Shown: positions 20,430 to 28,972 of the stretch, piece after piece | How positions within the stretch are numbered: position 1 is the first letter of the stretch | Layout of the letters: the number at the start of each line of letters is the position of its first letter | From: Trichococcus patagoniensis | GTDB lineage: Bacteria > Bacillota > Bacilli > Lactobacillales > Aerococcaceae | DNA: 64,000 nt | Direction of reading: 5' to 3' | Assembly: GCF_003051085.1 (NCBI RefSeq) | Contig: NZ_QAOM01000002.1 | Location: 1-64,000, forward strand | Made by a program: the position numbers and the translations under genes | The notes under the pieces: model-generated | Database searches by the model: none | What the model saw: the letters and a program-made list of their open reading frames with translations, nothing else | What the model was told of the DNA's origin: nothing

Positions 20430-21629
20430 TTACAGGCTGCTGACTTCCCATGGATAGGGGCTTGTTTTGCTGTAGAGACCTGACTGCAAGGCATCTTCAT
20501 CCACTAAGCATAAATCCAACGCGGCTTCGATGCCGGATTGGTGCATATCAATGCCGATAAAGACGATTTCTGTGAGGCGATCCCCATATAATGGATGCCA
20601 TCTTTCTTTTATTTCCGGATCTTCTGATAAGACTTGCATGCGCTCGGCTTTTGGTAATGTCGCCAGCCAATAGGTCAATGGAGAAATGTCGACATGGTTG
20701 CCCGCTGTTTCCATCAAGGAAGAGAAATCACTATGTTGCGCAAACCAGACAAAGCCTTTCGACCGGACAACTGAGGCAGGGAAATGCTTTTCAAGGAAGG
20801 CGTTAAAGCGTTCCGCATCCATCGGCAGGTTGCTTCGATAGACAAAGGAGGAAATGCCGTATTCTTCCGTTTCCGGGACATGATCCTGATAGCCCAGTTC
20901 CAACTCCTTAATCCAGCCCGCTGCATAACTCATTTGCTCTAAATCAAAAAGGTTTGTGTTCAGTATTTCAGTCAATGCAATCTCAGATCTGACTGAGCGG
21001 ATGATTTTAGCTTCTCTTTGAAGCGAATGGACCAATGTTTCAATTTTTTCGACTTGCCATTCCTCCAGCAAATCGCACTTGTTCAGAATCAAGACATTGC
21101 AAAATTCAATTTGGTCAATTAATAAATCCCGGATGTCGCGATTTTCCTCATCAACGATCTCCTTCTGACGATCAACAATCGGCTGACCTGAGCCAAAGTC
21201 ATCCCAAATTCTTTTCGCATCCACAACGGTCACCATCGTGTCCAGGTGGACCTGACCGGTCAGGTCAATCCCCAAAGGATTATCCGGCAGCGTCAGCGAT
21301 TGGGCAATCGGGATGGGTTCACTGATTCCTGACGCCTCAATCACAATGTAGTCAATATCCGGGAGTTGCGCAAGGGAATCCAGCGCAACGATTAAATCTT
21401 CTCTCAAAGTGCAGCAAATGCAGCCATTGGCCATCGAAATCAATTTTTCTTCCGTCCGTTTGAATCCGCCTTGATTGATCAGCGCTTCATCTACATTGAC
21501 ACTTCCCATATCATTCACAATGACCGCAATTTTCAAGCCGTGATCGCCATGGAGAATGTGATTCAATAAGGTGGTTTTTCCTGAGCCTAGATAACCGGTT
21601 AATACCGTAATGGGAATCGATTGTTTCAT
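20430..21629 (-). CDS. COG0523 (CobW/ZagA-like) GTPase, probable zinc metallochaperone
   Basis: A 399-residue G3E-family GTPase. Walker A GYLGSGKTT at residues 12-20, the metal-binding CxCC motif C70-I-C72-C73, NKCD guanine-specificity motif near residue 185, and a C-terminal CobW_C-type domain. Zinc-starvation members of this family hand Zn to essential enzymes. It lies directly downstream of a Fur-family regulator on the same strand, about 80 bases apart, and opposite zinc-independent ribosomal proteins and a zinc ABC transporter. Together these make a zinc role likely (inference). It starts with ATG after GAGGAAGA. The 3' end abuts the 104-bp repeat array. Confidence 0.9.
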   Translation of the reverse strand: MKQSIPITVLTGYLGSGKTTLLNHILHGDHGLKIAVIVNDMGSVNVDEALINQGGFKRTEEKLISMANGCICCTLREDLIVALDSLAQLPDIDYIVIEASGISEPIPIAQSLTLPDNPLGIDLTGQVHLDTMVTVVDAKRIWDDFGSGQPIVDRQKEIVDEENRDIRDLLIDQIEFCNVLILNKCDLLEEWQVEKIETLVHSLQREAKIIRSVRSEIALTEILNTNLFDLEQMSYAAGWIKELELGYQDHVPETEEYGISSFVYRSNLPMDAERFNAFLEKHFPASVVRSKGFVWFAQHSDFSSLMETAGNHVDISPLTYWLATLPKAERMQVLSEDPEIKERWHPLYGDRLTEIVFIGIDMHQSGIEAALDLCLVDEDALQSGLYSKTSPYPWEVSSL

Positions 21630-21706
21630 CTAAAATATTCTTCCTCTCTTAAACACCTGTATTATTTTCTGATACATCCTGATCCTGCATTTGACAGCTA
21701 GGGTCC

Positions 21707-22141
21707 TTACCCGGCCACCCGGCATTGCGGACACAAGCCGTAAATTTCAAATTTTTGGCTGAGGATCCGGTAAGCATGTTCTTCTTTTTCTTTTTTCAGA
21801 AACTGTTCAAACAAACCGTTTGAGAAATAGATGATTTTCCTGCAGTTGGTGCAGATGAACATGACGGATTCTTTTTGACTCATTTCTTTCAAATAAAAAA
21901 ACGATTCTCCGCAATATTCGGTTTTGTCGATGATGCCGAAAATGCAGAGCAAATACAGATTGTGATAGACATTCCCGAAGCTGGCCTGTTTTCCCGTCAA
22001 ATGGGTTATATACTCCCGGACTTCTTTGGCGGAGAACATTGTTCGATTATTTTCCAAAAACAATCTGATCAGTGCCTTTCTTTGGGAGGTAGGCTTATAC
22101 CCATTTTTTGTTAGTTTTGATAAGCAAACACTTAATTCCAT
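21707..22141 (-). CDS. Fur-family regulator, probably Zur-like
   Basis: A 144-residue Fur-family repressor: winged-helix DNA-binding half (about 1-85) and dimer half with two CxxC pairs, C97/C100 and C137/C140, that bind the structural zinc. The usual His-rich stretch just before the first CxxC (HHHF-like) is absent here, replaced by KESVMFIC, so the sensing site must differ from standard Fur/Zur. Position argues for zinc control: cotranscribed with the COG0523 GTPase and divergent from zinc-independent S14/L33 and a zinc ABC transporter, with a Zur-box-like palindrome 38 bases upstream. ATG start follows GGAGGAAGC. Specificity for zinc rather than iron or manganese is inference. Confidence 0.85.
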   Translation of the reverse strand: MELSVCLSKLTKNGYKPTSQRKALIRLFLENNRTMFSAKEVREYITHLTGKQASFGNVYHNLYLLCIFGIIDKTEYCGESFFYLKEMSQKESVMFICTNCRKIIYFSNGLFEQFLKKEKEEHAYRILSQKFEIYGLCPQCRVAG

Positions 22142-22178
22142 GCTTCCTCCTGTTGTTGATGCCTCTATAGTTGCAAAA

Positions 22179-22191
22179 CGTAATAATTACG
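22179..22191. promoter_or_regulatory. Zur-box-like operator
   Basis: A perfect 6-1-6 palindrome CGTAAT-A-ATTACG, followed by ATTTAAATCG. It matches the Bacillus Zur box TCGTAATnATTACGA in nearly every position and lies between the divergent regulator and rpsN. Confidence 0.75.
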
Positions 22192-22310
22192 ATTTAAATC
22201 GTATCTGTAAATTTTTATATTGTCAAGCTTTTCTTAGGAGCGGCTTGTAATCCTGTCACTATGCTGTCGTGAAGCGCGCTCATATGAATGAAACTTCAGA
22301 TTTATTTATG

Positions 22311-22372
22311 TTGACAATCCATTTATAGTATGATAAATTTCAAATGTAAATCGTATTCGTTCCGTTTTACAT
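22311..22372 (+). promoter_or_regulatory. Promoter region of the zinc-starvation operon
   Basis: TTGACA at 22311-22316 with an AT-rich, weak -10 region near 22329-22338. Downstream lies an inverted repeat ATGTAAA/TTTACAT (22344-22372) containing the Zur half-site AAATCGTA. The exact -10 box is uncertain. Confidence 0.45.
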
Positions 22373-22410
22373 CAAAGCGGATTGTTCTTATCGATAGAAA
22401 GGAAGATTGT

Positions 22411-22680
22411 ATGGCGAAAAAATCAAAAATTGCAAAAGCTCGCAAGCAGCGGGAAGTAATAGAAAAATACGCAGCAGTGCGTAAAGAACTAAAAGAGGCT
22501 AACGATTATCTAGCGCTGGCAAAATTGCCGAAAGATTCGAATCCGAACCGGTATAAAAACCGCGATTTGATTGACGGCAGACCGAGAGCCTACATGCGCA
22601 AATTCGGCATGTCGCGGATCAGCTTCAGACAACTTGCTCATATGGGCTTTATTCCTGGTGTCCAAAAAGCCAGCTGGTAA
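22411..22680 (+). CDS. rpsN: 30S ribosomal protein S14, zinc-independent (C-minus) form
   Basis: An 89-residue S14 (uS14) of the long form, lacking the CxxC...CxxC zinc ribbon of the short 61-residue form. Family signatures are clear: [10 protein letters not shown] near the start and [24 protein letters not shown] at the C-terminus, the latter contacting 16S rRNA. Start: MAKKSK at 22411, after GAAAGGAAG; an earlier in-frame ATG lacks a ribosome site. In Bacillus and streptococci such C-minus paralogues are induced by zinc starvation through Zur and replace the zinc-binding form, freeing zinc. Its position next to the Zur-like regulator and zinc transporter supports the same role. Confidence 0.95.
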   Translation: MAKKSKIAKARKQREVIEKYAAVRKELKEANDYLALAKLPKDSNPNRYKNRDLIDGRPRAYMRKFGMSRISFRQLAHMGFIPGVQKASW

Positions 22681-22728
22681 GAAGCAACAGCGGATCCGGT
22701 AAAAAACATTCAGAAAGGAAGGAACAAA

Positions 22729-22878
22729 ATGAGACTTAATATTATTTTGGAATGCGTGGAAACAGGGGAACGCTTGTATTTGACCAGCAAAAACAAACGC
22801 AATAATCCAGAGCGCCTGGAAATGAAGAAATACTCGCAAAAGTTACGCAGACGCGCAACTTTCCGCGAAGTCAAGTAA
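22729..22878 (+). CDS. rpmG: 50S ribosomal protein L33, zinc-independent form
   Basis: A 49-residue bL33 ([19 protein letters not shown]...). It has one cysteine only and lacks the paired CxxC motifs of zinc-binding L33, so it is the C-minus type. [15 protein letters not shown] is typical of the family. It lies 48 bases after rpsN with GAAAGGAAGG as ribosome site. Together with S14 it forms a zinc-sparing ribosomal pair at the head of the zinc transport operon. Confidence 0.94.
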   Translation: MRLNIILECVETGERLYLTSKNKRNNPERLEMKKYSQKLRRRATFREVK

Positions 22879-22940
22879 ACACGCCGGAAGCGCATTTTGA
22901 AAACAATAAAAGGGAACCAAAGGAAGACGCTGAAAGCAAC

Positions 22941-22973
22941 AAGGAGGCTATTTCATCCAGAGATAGCCTCCTT
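22941..22973 (+). other. Intercistronic hairpin between rpmG and the zinc-binding lipoprotein gene
   Basis: AAGGAGGCTAT pairs with ATAGCCTCCTT around a short loop. Only a weak T stretch follows, so it may be a partial terminator or a processing site that sets the relative expression of the ribosomal genes and transporter. The arm contains an AGGAGG string, but no start codon follows it. Confidence 0.5.
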
Positions 22974-23034
22974 GCTCGTTCCGCCCGAACTTACGGGGTC
23001 CGAGGCAACAGCGCAAAGAGGGGAGAAATATACT

Positions 23035-23910
23035 ATGAAAAAAATGATCAAAAACTTAATTGGGGCAGCCCTGCTGCTGAGCACCGTGTCTTTGGCCGGC
23101 TGCAGCGATGCGGCGAATGAAGAGGCAACGTCAGAGCCGGGGAAACCGGTCGTGGCGGTATCGATCGTGCCGGAGCGGACGTTTGTGGAAGCGGTGGCCG
23201 GCGATTCGGTGGACATCGTGACGCTGATCCCGCCAGGCAGCAACCCCGGCAACTATGAACCGACCGCCCAGGAAATGGAAGCGTTCAGCGATGCCGCGCT
23301 CTATTTCTCGATCGGAGTTGCGACCGAGGAAGCCAATATCTTGCCGAACGTGGGGGATATGAAAGTTGTGCCGCTGGAAGATGAAGTCGCTGCCGTCTAT
23401 GCAGATCGGACCTTCGAATCCGGCGGAAGGGATCCGCACATCTGGCTTTCGCCAAAGCGCGCAAAAGTGATGGTAGAGGTGATCGCAAGGGAACTGGGCG
23501 AACTGGATCCCGACAACAAGGAAACCTACGAGCAGAACGCGGCTGACTATATCGCGCAACTCGATGAAGTCGACCAAGCAATCCAGGCCGCGTTGGAAGG
23601 GGTCGAAAGCAAGCAATTCATCGTCTACCATCCGGCATTCGGCTACATCGCCGAGGACTACGGACTGACCATGTACGCGCTGGAACAGGACGGCAAGGAA
23701 GCCACCGCGCAGCATCTGCAGGAGATGGTCGACTTTGCCAAAGCGGAAAACATCAAAGTCATTTTCTATCAGGAAGAAATGGACAGCAGCCAGGCCGAAG
23801 CCTTTGCTGAAGAGCTCGGCGGGCAAACGATCCAGCTTGCCCCTTTGGCAGCGGACTACATCACGAATCTGGAAAACATGGCACAGACCATGGCCGAGGC
23901 GATGCAATGA
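23035..23910 (+). CDS. Zinc ABC transporter substrate-binding lipoprotein (ZnuA/AdcA-like)
   Basis: A 291-residue lipoprotein of the cluster A-I metal-binding family. Signal peptide with lipobox LAGC (Cys about residue 23). Likely metal ligands are His in DPHIWLSP, His in YHPAFGY and an acidic residue near the C-terminus. At the first ligand position, where many members have His after the PPG motif, this protein reads PPGSNPGNYEP and has no His; affinity or metal choice could differ. The His-rich loop of AdcA/ZnuA is also absent. Start at 23035 after GAGGGGAG. The stop overlaps the next gene's start (ATGA), so the three transporter genes are translationally coupled. Confidence 0.9.
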   Translation: MKKMIKNLIGAALLLSTVSLAGCSDAANEEATSEPGKPVVAVSIVPERTFVEAVAGDSVDIVTLIPPGSNPGNYEPTAQEMEAFSDAALYFSIGVATEEANILPNVGDMKVVPLEDEVAAVYADRTFESGGRDPHIWLSPKRAKVMVEVIARELGELDPDNKETYEQNAADYIAQLDEVDQAIQAALEGVESKQFIVYHPAFGYIAEDYGLTMYALEQDGKEATAQHLQEMVDFAKAENIKVIFYQEEMDSSQAEAFAEELGGQTIQLAPLAADYITNLENMAQTMAEAMQ

Positions 23911-24680
23911 CGGAGCCGGCCCTGCAGATCGACAAACTCTCCGTCCATTACGGGGAGGAAGTCGCGCTCTCAAAGGTCAGCTTCGATGTCGCGCACGGGG
24001 AAATCTTGGGCATCATCGGACCGAACGGCGGTGGGAAATCGACCTTATTGAAGGCCATCCTCGGCTTGGTGCCGCCCACGACCGGCAGCATCCGCATCTA
24101 TGGCCAGGAACCCGGCAAGAACCATGCCGCGGTAGGCTTTGTTCCGCAGTTTGCAGCGATGGACAAACACTTCCCGATTTCCGTGCTGGAAGTCGTCTTG
24201 ACCGGGAGGCTCAAACCGGGCTTTTCCTTCTTCCGCAAGTATTCCGAAGCGGACAAAGTGATCGCGCAGGCACAATTGGAACGCGTCGGCATCGCGCATC
24301 TGGCGAAAAGGCAGATAGCGGAACTGTCCGGCGGTGAATTCCAGCGGCTGCTGATCGCCCGCGCCTTGGCGGTGGAACCCAAATTGCTGCTGCTGGATGA
24401 GCCGACCGCCAGCGTGGATGCGCACTCCCGGAATCAGATCTATCAGTTGCTGAGGGAAATCAATGCCGACATGACAATCGTTCTCGTCACCCATGATCTG
24501 ATGGCCATTTCGTCCGAAGTCAAAAAATTGGCATGTTTGAATACAAAATTAGTGTACCATGGTGAACCGGAACTCAACGAAAGCGTTGTGAACGAGCTTT
24601 ACGGCTGCCCGGTCGATCTGATCGCACACGGCGTTCCGCACCGGGTCCTAAAAGCGCACGAGGAGGGAGCAACAAAATGA
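23907..24680 (+). CDS. Zinc ABC transporter ATP-binding protein (ZnuC/AdcC-like)
   Basis: A 257-residue ABC ATPase. Walker A GPNGGGKST (about residues 38-46), Q-loop near VPQFAAMD, signature LSGGEFQR, Walker B LLLLDEPTASVD and H-loop VTHD. It overlaps the binding-protein gene by 4 bases and the permease gene by 4 bases. It energises uptake through the permease encoded next. Zinc rather than manganese is inferred from the Zur box and zinc-sparing ribosomal genes upstream. Confidence 0.93.
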   Translation: MTEPALQIDKLSVHYGEEVALSKVSFDVAHGEILGIIGPNGGGKSTLLKAILGLVPPTTGSIRIYGQEPGKNHAAVGFVPQFAAMDKHFPISVLEVVLTGRLKPGFSFFRKYSEADKVIAQAQLERVGIAHLAKRQIAELSGGEFQRLLIARALAVEPKLLLLDEPTASVDAHSRNQIYQLLREINADMTIVLVTHDLMAISSEVKKLACLNTKLVYHGEPELNESVVNELYGCPVDLIAHGVPHRVLKAHEEGATK

Positions 24681-25525
24681 TTCAGGCCTTATCAGAATAT
24701 CAGTTCATGCAGCATGCCTTCATCGCCAGCCTGCTGGCCAGTGTTGTCTGCGGCATCATCGGCGTCATCATCGTCGAAAAGAAGCTGCTTATGATGAGCG
24801 GGGGGATTGCCCACACGGCTTACGGCGGTGTCGGGCTTGGCTATTTTCTCGGCTTTGAGCCGATCATCGGGGCCTTCCTTTTTTCCATAGCGGCGGCACT
24901 CGGGATCGGTACCATCAAACGAAAGGGCGGCGTGCAAGCGGACATCCTGATCGGTTTGTTCTGGTCCCTGGGTATGGCTTTCGGGATCGTATTCATTGCG
25001 CTGATGCCGGGCTATCCGCCCGATCTGAATTCGTATCTGTTCGGGAACATCCTGTCGGTGACAAGAGCGGACCTTTATCTGATGCTGGTGGTGACCTTCC
25101 TGGTGCTGGCGGTGGTGATCGCGCTGTTCCATGCCTGGAAAGCCTATCTGTTCGATGAAGAATTCGCCGCCATCATCGGCGTCAAAACAATCTTTTTGGA
25201 ATATTTGCTGCTGGTTCTGGTGGCGATGACAGTCGTTGCGCTGATCCGGGTGGCGGGGATCATTTTGGTGTTGGCCTTGCTGACGGCACCGGCGGCAATG
25301 GCAGGCTTATTTTCGAAAAAACTGAAGAACCGCATGCTGCTCGCGGTGCTTTTTGGGGCCTTTTTCAGCATCAGCGGGTTATGGCTCTCATATGGCCTCA
25401 ATATTCCGTCCGGAGCCTGCATCGTCATGACAGCAGTCGCCGCCTACTTCCTGGCCTATGCTTTCAGTGCAGTGGGCAGGAAAATGAAAAGGAAAAGCCT
25501 GGCATCAAAACAAAGCGTGGAGTGA
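24677..25525 (+). CDS. Zinc ABC transporter permease (ZnuB/AdcB-like)
   Basis: A 282-residue integral membrane permease of the ABC-3 family with about eight or nine hydrophobic segments, beginning at residues 14-35. The GGIAHTAYGGVGLGYFLG stretch and the VAGIILVLALLTAPAA segment are typical of the family. It is last in the coupled transporter unit (ATGA overlap) and is followed by a terminator. Confidence 0.92.
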   Translation: MIQALSEYQFMQHAFIASLLASVVCGIIGVIIVEKKLLMMSGGIAHTAYGGVGLGYFLGFEPIIGAFLFSIAAALGIGTIKRKGGVQADILIGLFWSLGMAFGIVFIALMPGYPPDLNSYLFGNILSVTRADLYLMLVVTFLVLAVVIALFHAWKAYLFDEEFAAIIGVKTIFLEYLLLVLVAMTVVALIRVAGIILVLALLTAPAAMAGLFSKKLKNRMLLAVLFGAFFSISGLWLSYGLNIPSGACIVMTAVAAYFLAYAFSAVGRKMKRKSLASKQSVE

Positions 25526-25562
25526 TCCCCAAACAGATCGACCGCGGGAAGAAAGCCGTCCT

Positions 25563-25607
25563 TGCCCTTGTGATGAAGGGATCATCCGGGAGGGCATTTT
25601 TTCCGTT
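25563..25607 (+). terminator. Terminator of the zinc operon
   Basis: TGCCCT and AGGGCA pair, with an inner TGAT/ATCA pairing, and are followed by TTTTTT. It separates the zinc transporter from the iron operon. Confidence 0.7.
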
Positions 25608-25615
25608 TCAGAGGG

Positions 25616-25686
25616 TTGAATGCTGATGAAAAAGTGATATGATTAGGTTGCCCGCTTGATTGAGAATGATTCTCAATCAAGCGGGC
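25616..25686 (+). promoter_or_regulatory. feo promoter with Fur box inside a 37-bp palindrome
   Basis: TTGAAT (25616-25621) and TATGAT (25638-25643) are 16 bases apart. Just downstream, 25650-25686 is a perfect inverted repeat: 18-base arms around a single G. Its centre, TTGAGAATGATTCTCAA, matches the Fur box pattern. A repressor there would block initiation. The outer GC arms (GCCCGC/GCGGGC) go beyond a Fur box and would form a stable hairpin at the 5' end of the RNA. Confidence 0.8.
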
Positions 25687-25855
25687 ATAAACCAGTAACA
25701 GCAGGGTTTGACACACAAAAAAGGGGATTTCATGTGAAAATAATCACTTATTACGTTCTTTCCGTGCGCCAAACCTGCCGATCCAAAAGTACAAAAACAG
25801 GCGAAACACTGCCGAAGTACGGCAGATCCGATAAAAACGAACCAAGGAGGTTCTT

Positions 25856-26269
25856 ATGAAACGTTCATTCATGAAGCGCTTGTTCGGCGGCAAAGAAAAA
25901 AATCAAACAGAAAATCCGTCGCGGCCGCGCAACCTGACCGACGCGGAAATCAACCGTCCCTACGTCATCAAAGGAATCGCTGCAGAAGAGCAAGGGATGA
26001 AGGAGTTCTTATGCACCTTGGGCTGCTTTGAAGGCGAAACCGTCACGGTCATTTCAGCGTCGAACGAGAATTACATCATCCACGTCAAAAATGCCCGGTA
26101 CAGCATCGACAGCGAGTTGGCCGGAGCGATCCTGATCCAGGCGAACGACCTGGGCGGACCGTTCCGGATGGAAAAAGAAGGCAAGGAGGACGAAGATGCG
26201 CATTGCACTTGCAGGAAATCCAAACAGCGGCAAAACAACCTTATTCAACGCCATCACCGGGAAAATTGA
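25856..26269 (+). CDS. feoA: FeoA-like ferrous iron transport protein
   Basis: A 137-residue small cytosolic protein with an SH3-like FeoA fold in the middle (about residues 38-110: YVIKGIAAEEQGMKEFLCTLGC, then GETVTVIS and YIIHVKNARYSID). An N-terminal basic extension (FMKRLFGGKEK) is longer than usual FeoA. The C-terminus, rich in His, Arg and Cys, arises from a 74-base overlap with feoB in another frame and may be accidental. Start ATG follows AAGGAGG. It is the first gene after the Fur box and acts with FeoB in Fe(II) uptake. Confidence 0.85.
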   Translation: MKRSFMKRLFGGKEKNQTENPSRPRNLTDAEINRPYVIKGIAAEEQGMKEFLCTLGCFEGETVTVISASNENYIIHVKNARYSIDSELAGAILIQANDLGGPFRMEKEGKEDEDAHCTCRKSKQRQNNLIQRHHREN

Positions 26270-28187
26270 ACTGGTCGGCAACTGGCCTGGTGTGACGGTT
26301 GCCAAGAAAGAAGGCGACGTAAAAAAAGAACTGAACAAGTCCGGGAAGAAAATCCGGGTCGTGGACCTGCCGGGTGCCTATTCCTTGGCGGCTTTCACGT
26401 CCGAGGAAAACATCACCAGCGCATTTGTCAAAAATGAAGCGCCGGATGTGATCATCAACATCGTGGATGCCACGAATCTGAGCAGAAGCCTGCTGTTCAC
26501 CACCCAGCTGCTGGAGCTGGGGATACCGCTGGTCATCGCTCTGAACAAAAGCGATCTGCTGGACAACAAAAAGATCGCGGTCGATTCGGAAAAACTGGCG
26601 GAAAGGCTGGGCTGCCCGGTCGTCGCGACCGCTTCCATCGAAGGGGAAGGCCTTGTGGAACTGATAGCCGCAGCTGCCGCCAGCTTTGGCCGAAGCCAGC
26701 CGGCGCCGTTCCATCCCTCCGCCGGCCCCAAAGGACAAACGCCGCAGCCTGCTGCGGCTGTCGACCGCGAGCGGTTTGCTTTCGTCGATGCGGTGGTGGC
26801 AGAAGTGGAAGTCCGAAAAGTCGACAGCGCCAAACAAACGAGGCAAGACGCAATCGATCGGGTCCTTACCCATCGGATAGCGGGCATCCCGATCTTTGCG
26901 GCAGTCATCTACTTCGTGTTCTCCGTATCGCAGACATACGTGGGCCCGCTGCTTGCCGACATCCTGGTCGGATGGATTGACCGGTTGTACGTCTGGACAG
27001 AGGGACTGATCGGCGCCAGCGTATCGCCTTTGTTGAGCGCCTTGCTGCTGGACGGAATCATCGGCGGCGTCGGTGCCGTCATCGGCTTCCTGCCGCTGAT
27101 CATGGTGCTGTTCTTCCTTTTGGCGCTGCTGGAGGATTGTGGCTACATGGCCCGGGTCGCGGTCGTGATGGACCGCCATATGAAAAAGGTGGGGCTCTCG
27201 GGAAGATCAATCATCCCGATGGTGATCGGCACGGGCTGCGCGATCCCCGGCATCATGGCGACGCGGACGATCCGCGATGAGCGCCAACGCCGGACGACCG
27301 TCATGCTGACGCCGTTCATGCCCTGCGGAGCGAAGCTGCCGGTCATCGCGCTCTTTGCCGGTGTTTTCTTCGAAGACGCCGCTTGGGTGGGAACGTCCAT
27401 GTATTTCGTGGCGATCGCCATCATCATTTTTGCCGCCCGGATCGTCCATAAAATCGTGAAACCCAGTCCAGCCAAATCCTACTTCATCATGGAGCTGCCG
27501 GACTATCGGGTGCCGAGCCTGAAGCGGGCAGCCATCTCGATGCTGGCCAGAGGGAAGGCCTTCGTGGTGAACGCAGGGACGGTCATCCTCTTGTGCAATG
27601 TGATCGTCCAGATCATGAAGACCTTCACCTGGGACTTCAAAATCGTGGAAGCGGGCATGGAAAGCACCAGCATCCTGGCCGGCGTAGCCAGGCCGCTCGC
27701 TTTCCTACTGATCCCGCTCGGATTCGGCGCATGGCAACTTGCGGCAGCCGCGGTAGTGGGCTTCATCGCCAAAGAAAACGTCGTCGGGACTTTGGCGGTC
27801 GTCTACAGCATCAGCAATTTCATCGACACCGAGGAACTGGTCCTCGTTTCCGGGGCCCAGGATGTGGCTTCGATCATGGGGCTCACCTCGGCTTCGGCTT
27901 TGGCCTACCTGCTGTTCAATCTTTTCACACCGCCTTGCTTCGCTGCGATCGGCGCCATGAAAGCCGAGATGGAAAGCAGCAAGTGGCTGTGGGGCGCAAT
28001 CGGATTCCAGTTCGGCATGGGCTATACGCTCGCCTACTTCGTCCACCAAATCGGCACGCTGCTTACGACCGGTCGTTTCGGGCCTGGTATGATCCCCGGC
28101 CTGATTGCGGTCGCACTGATGGCCGCAATCATCGGCTACCTGATCCGGAAGAAAGACGCAAAGGGGGAAGCCCGTCATGTTCGATGA
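26196..28187 (+). CDS. feoB: Ferrous iron transporter FeoB
   Basis: A 663-residue membrane GTPase for Fe(II) uptake. The N-terminal G domain shows G1 GNPNSGKTT (7-15), the G2 region NWPGVTV, G3 DLPGAYSL and G4 NKSD; a linker with a Pro/Ala-rich stretch (about 165-190) leads to the membrane domain with Gate motifs (PFMPCGAKLPV and GFIAKENVVGT). Length fits the family. It overlaps feoA by 74 bases and the next small gene by 11 bases, so the operon is tightly coupled under the Fur box. The conserved Cys in MPCGAK and GTGCAIPG are present. Confidence 0.96.
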   Translation: MRIALAGNPNSGKTTLFNAITGKIELVGNWPGVTVAKKEGDVKKELNKSGKKIRVVDLPGAYSLAAFTSEENITSAFVKNEAPDVIINIVDATNLSRSLLFTTQLLELGIPLVIALNKSDLLDNKKIAVDSEKLAERLGCPVVATASIEGEGLVELIAAAAASFGRSQPAPFHPSAGPKGQTPQPAAAVDRERFAFVDAVVAEVEVRKVDSAKQTRQDAIDRVLTHRIAGIPIFAAVIYFVFSVSQTYVGPLLADILVGWIDRLYVWTEGLIGASVSPLLSALLLDGIIGGVGAVIGFLPLIMVLFFLLALLEDCGYMARVAVVMDRHMKKVGLSGRSIIPMVIGTGCAIPGIMATRTIRDERQRRTTVMLTPFMPCGAKLPVIALFAGVFFEDAAWVGTSMYFVAIAIIIFAARIVHKIVKPSPAKSYFIMELPDYRVPSLKRAAISMLARGKAFVVNAGTVILLCNVIVQIMKTFTWDFKIVEAGMESTSILAGVARPLAFLLIPLGFGAWQLAAAAVVGFIAKENVVGTLAVVYSISNFIDTEELVLVSGAQDVASIMGLTSASALAYLLFNLFTPPCFAAIGAMKAEMESSKWLWGAIGFQFGMGYTLAYFVHQIGTLLTTGRFGPGMIPGLIAVALMAAIIGYLIRKKDAKGEARHVR

Positions 28188-28335
28188 TGTCATTGTCTTC
28201 CTGATCATAGCCGCCTTCGTTGCCGTTTCCCTCGCGAAAATCAGCCGCGACAAGAAAACGGGCAGCAGGTGCGCCGGTTGTCCGCTGAATAAAGTCTGTG
28301 CCAGGAAGGAAGAAAGAAAAGAGGAATCAGAATGA
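28177..28335 (+). CDS. FeoB-associated Cys-rich membrane protein
   Basis: A 52-residue protein: one membrane helix (about residues 5-20), then a basic stretch and three cysteines in [10 protein letters not shown]. This matches the small FeoB-associated Cys-rich family found after feoB in Firmicutes, sometimes called FeoC-like although different from the enterobacterial protein. It overlaps feoB by 11 bases and the next gene by 4. A role in FeoB assembly or iron handling is inferred from position only. Confidence 0.85.
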   Translation: MFDDVIVFLIIAAFVAVSLAKISRDKKTGSRCAGCPLNKVCARKEERKEESE

Positions 28336-28964
28336 TGAGGAAGGCTATTCCAGAAGCTTCGGCAAAGCGGTTGCCGATCTATCACCGCTACTTGGGTTTT
28401 TTGCACTCCGCAGGCAAAAAACATGTTTCATCCGATGAGTTGAGCGAGGCGGTGAAGGTGGAAAGCGCCTCGATCCGCCGGGATTTTTCCTATTTTGGCG
28501 CGCTCGGGAAAAGAGGCCATGGCTATGATGTCGCCTATCTGCTGGATTTTTTCAATAAAGAGCTCCATCAGGATCGGCTCACGAATGTGGCGCTGATCGG
28601 CATGGGCAATCTCGGCCGGGCCTTGTTGAACCACAATTTCTATGTCAGCAACAATCTGCGCATCAGTGCCGCCTTCGATATCGATGAGGCGGTCGTCGGC
28701 AAAATCCTCAGCGGCGTGCCGGTCTATCCGATGTCCGACATGGTCGCGCAGTTGCGGATCCAACAGCTGGATGTCGCCATCTTGATGGTTCCCCAGGAAG
28801 TGGCCCAGGAGGCCGCGGACCACTTGGTCGAAGCGGGTGTCCATGGCATCCTGAACTTCACGCCGATCCGCCTCACCGTTCCGGAACAGGTGCGCGTCCA
28901 GCATGTGGATTTGACGAGCGACTTGCAGACGCTGCTCTATTTCCTGGATCATGATAACGGCTGA
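28332..28964 (+). CDS. rex: Redox-sensing repressor Rex
   Basis: A 210-residue NADH/NAD+-sensing repressor. The N-terminal winged helix has the typical [16 protein letters not shown] opening and [21 protein letters not shown] recognition region; the Rossmann domain has GMGNLGRAL (about residues 96-104) and a C-terminal swapping helix. Start is ATG at 28332 or 28335, overlapping the small Cys-rich gene by 4 bases (ATGA). Rex is therefore the last gene of the iron-uptake operon, so iron status would affect its level. Rex normally controls fermentation and anaerobic genes; its targets are not in this window. Confidence 0.93.
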   Translation: MMRKAIPEASAKRLPIYHRYLGFLHSAGKKHVSSDELSEAVKVESASIRRDFSYFGALGKRGHGYDVAYLLDFFNKELHQDRLTNVALIGMGNLGRALLNHNFYVSNNLRISAAFDIDEAVVGKILSGVPVYPMSDMVAQLRIQQLDVAILMVPQEVAQEAADHLVEAGVHGILNFTPIRLTVPEQVRVQHVDLTSDLQTLLYFLDHDNG

Positions 28965-28972
28965 CCAGGAAA

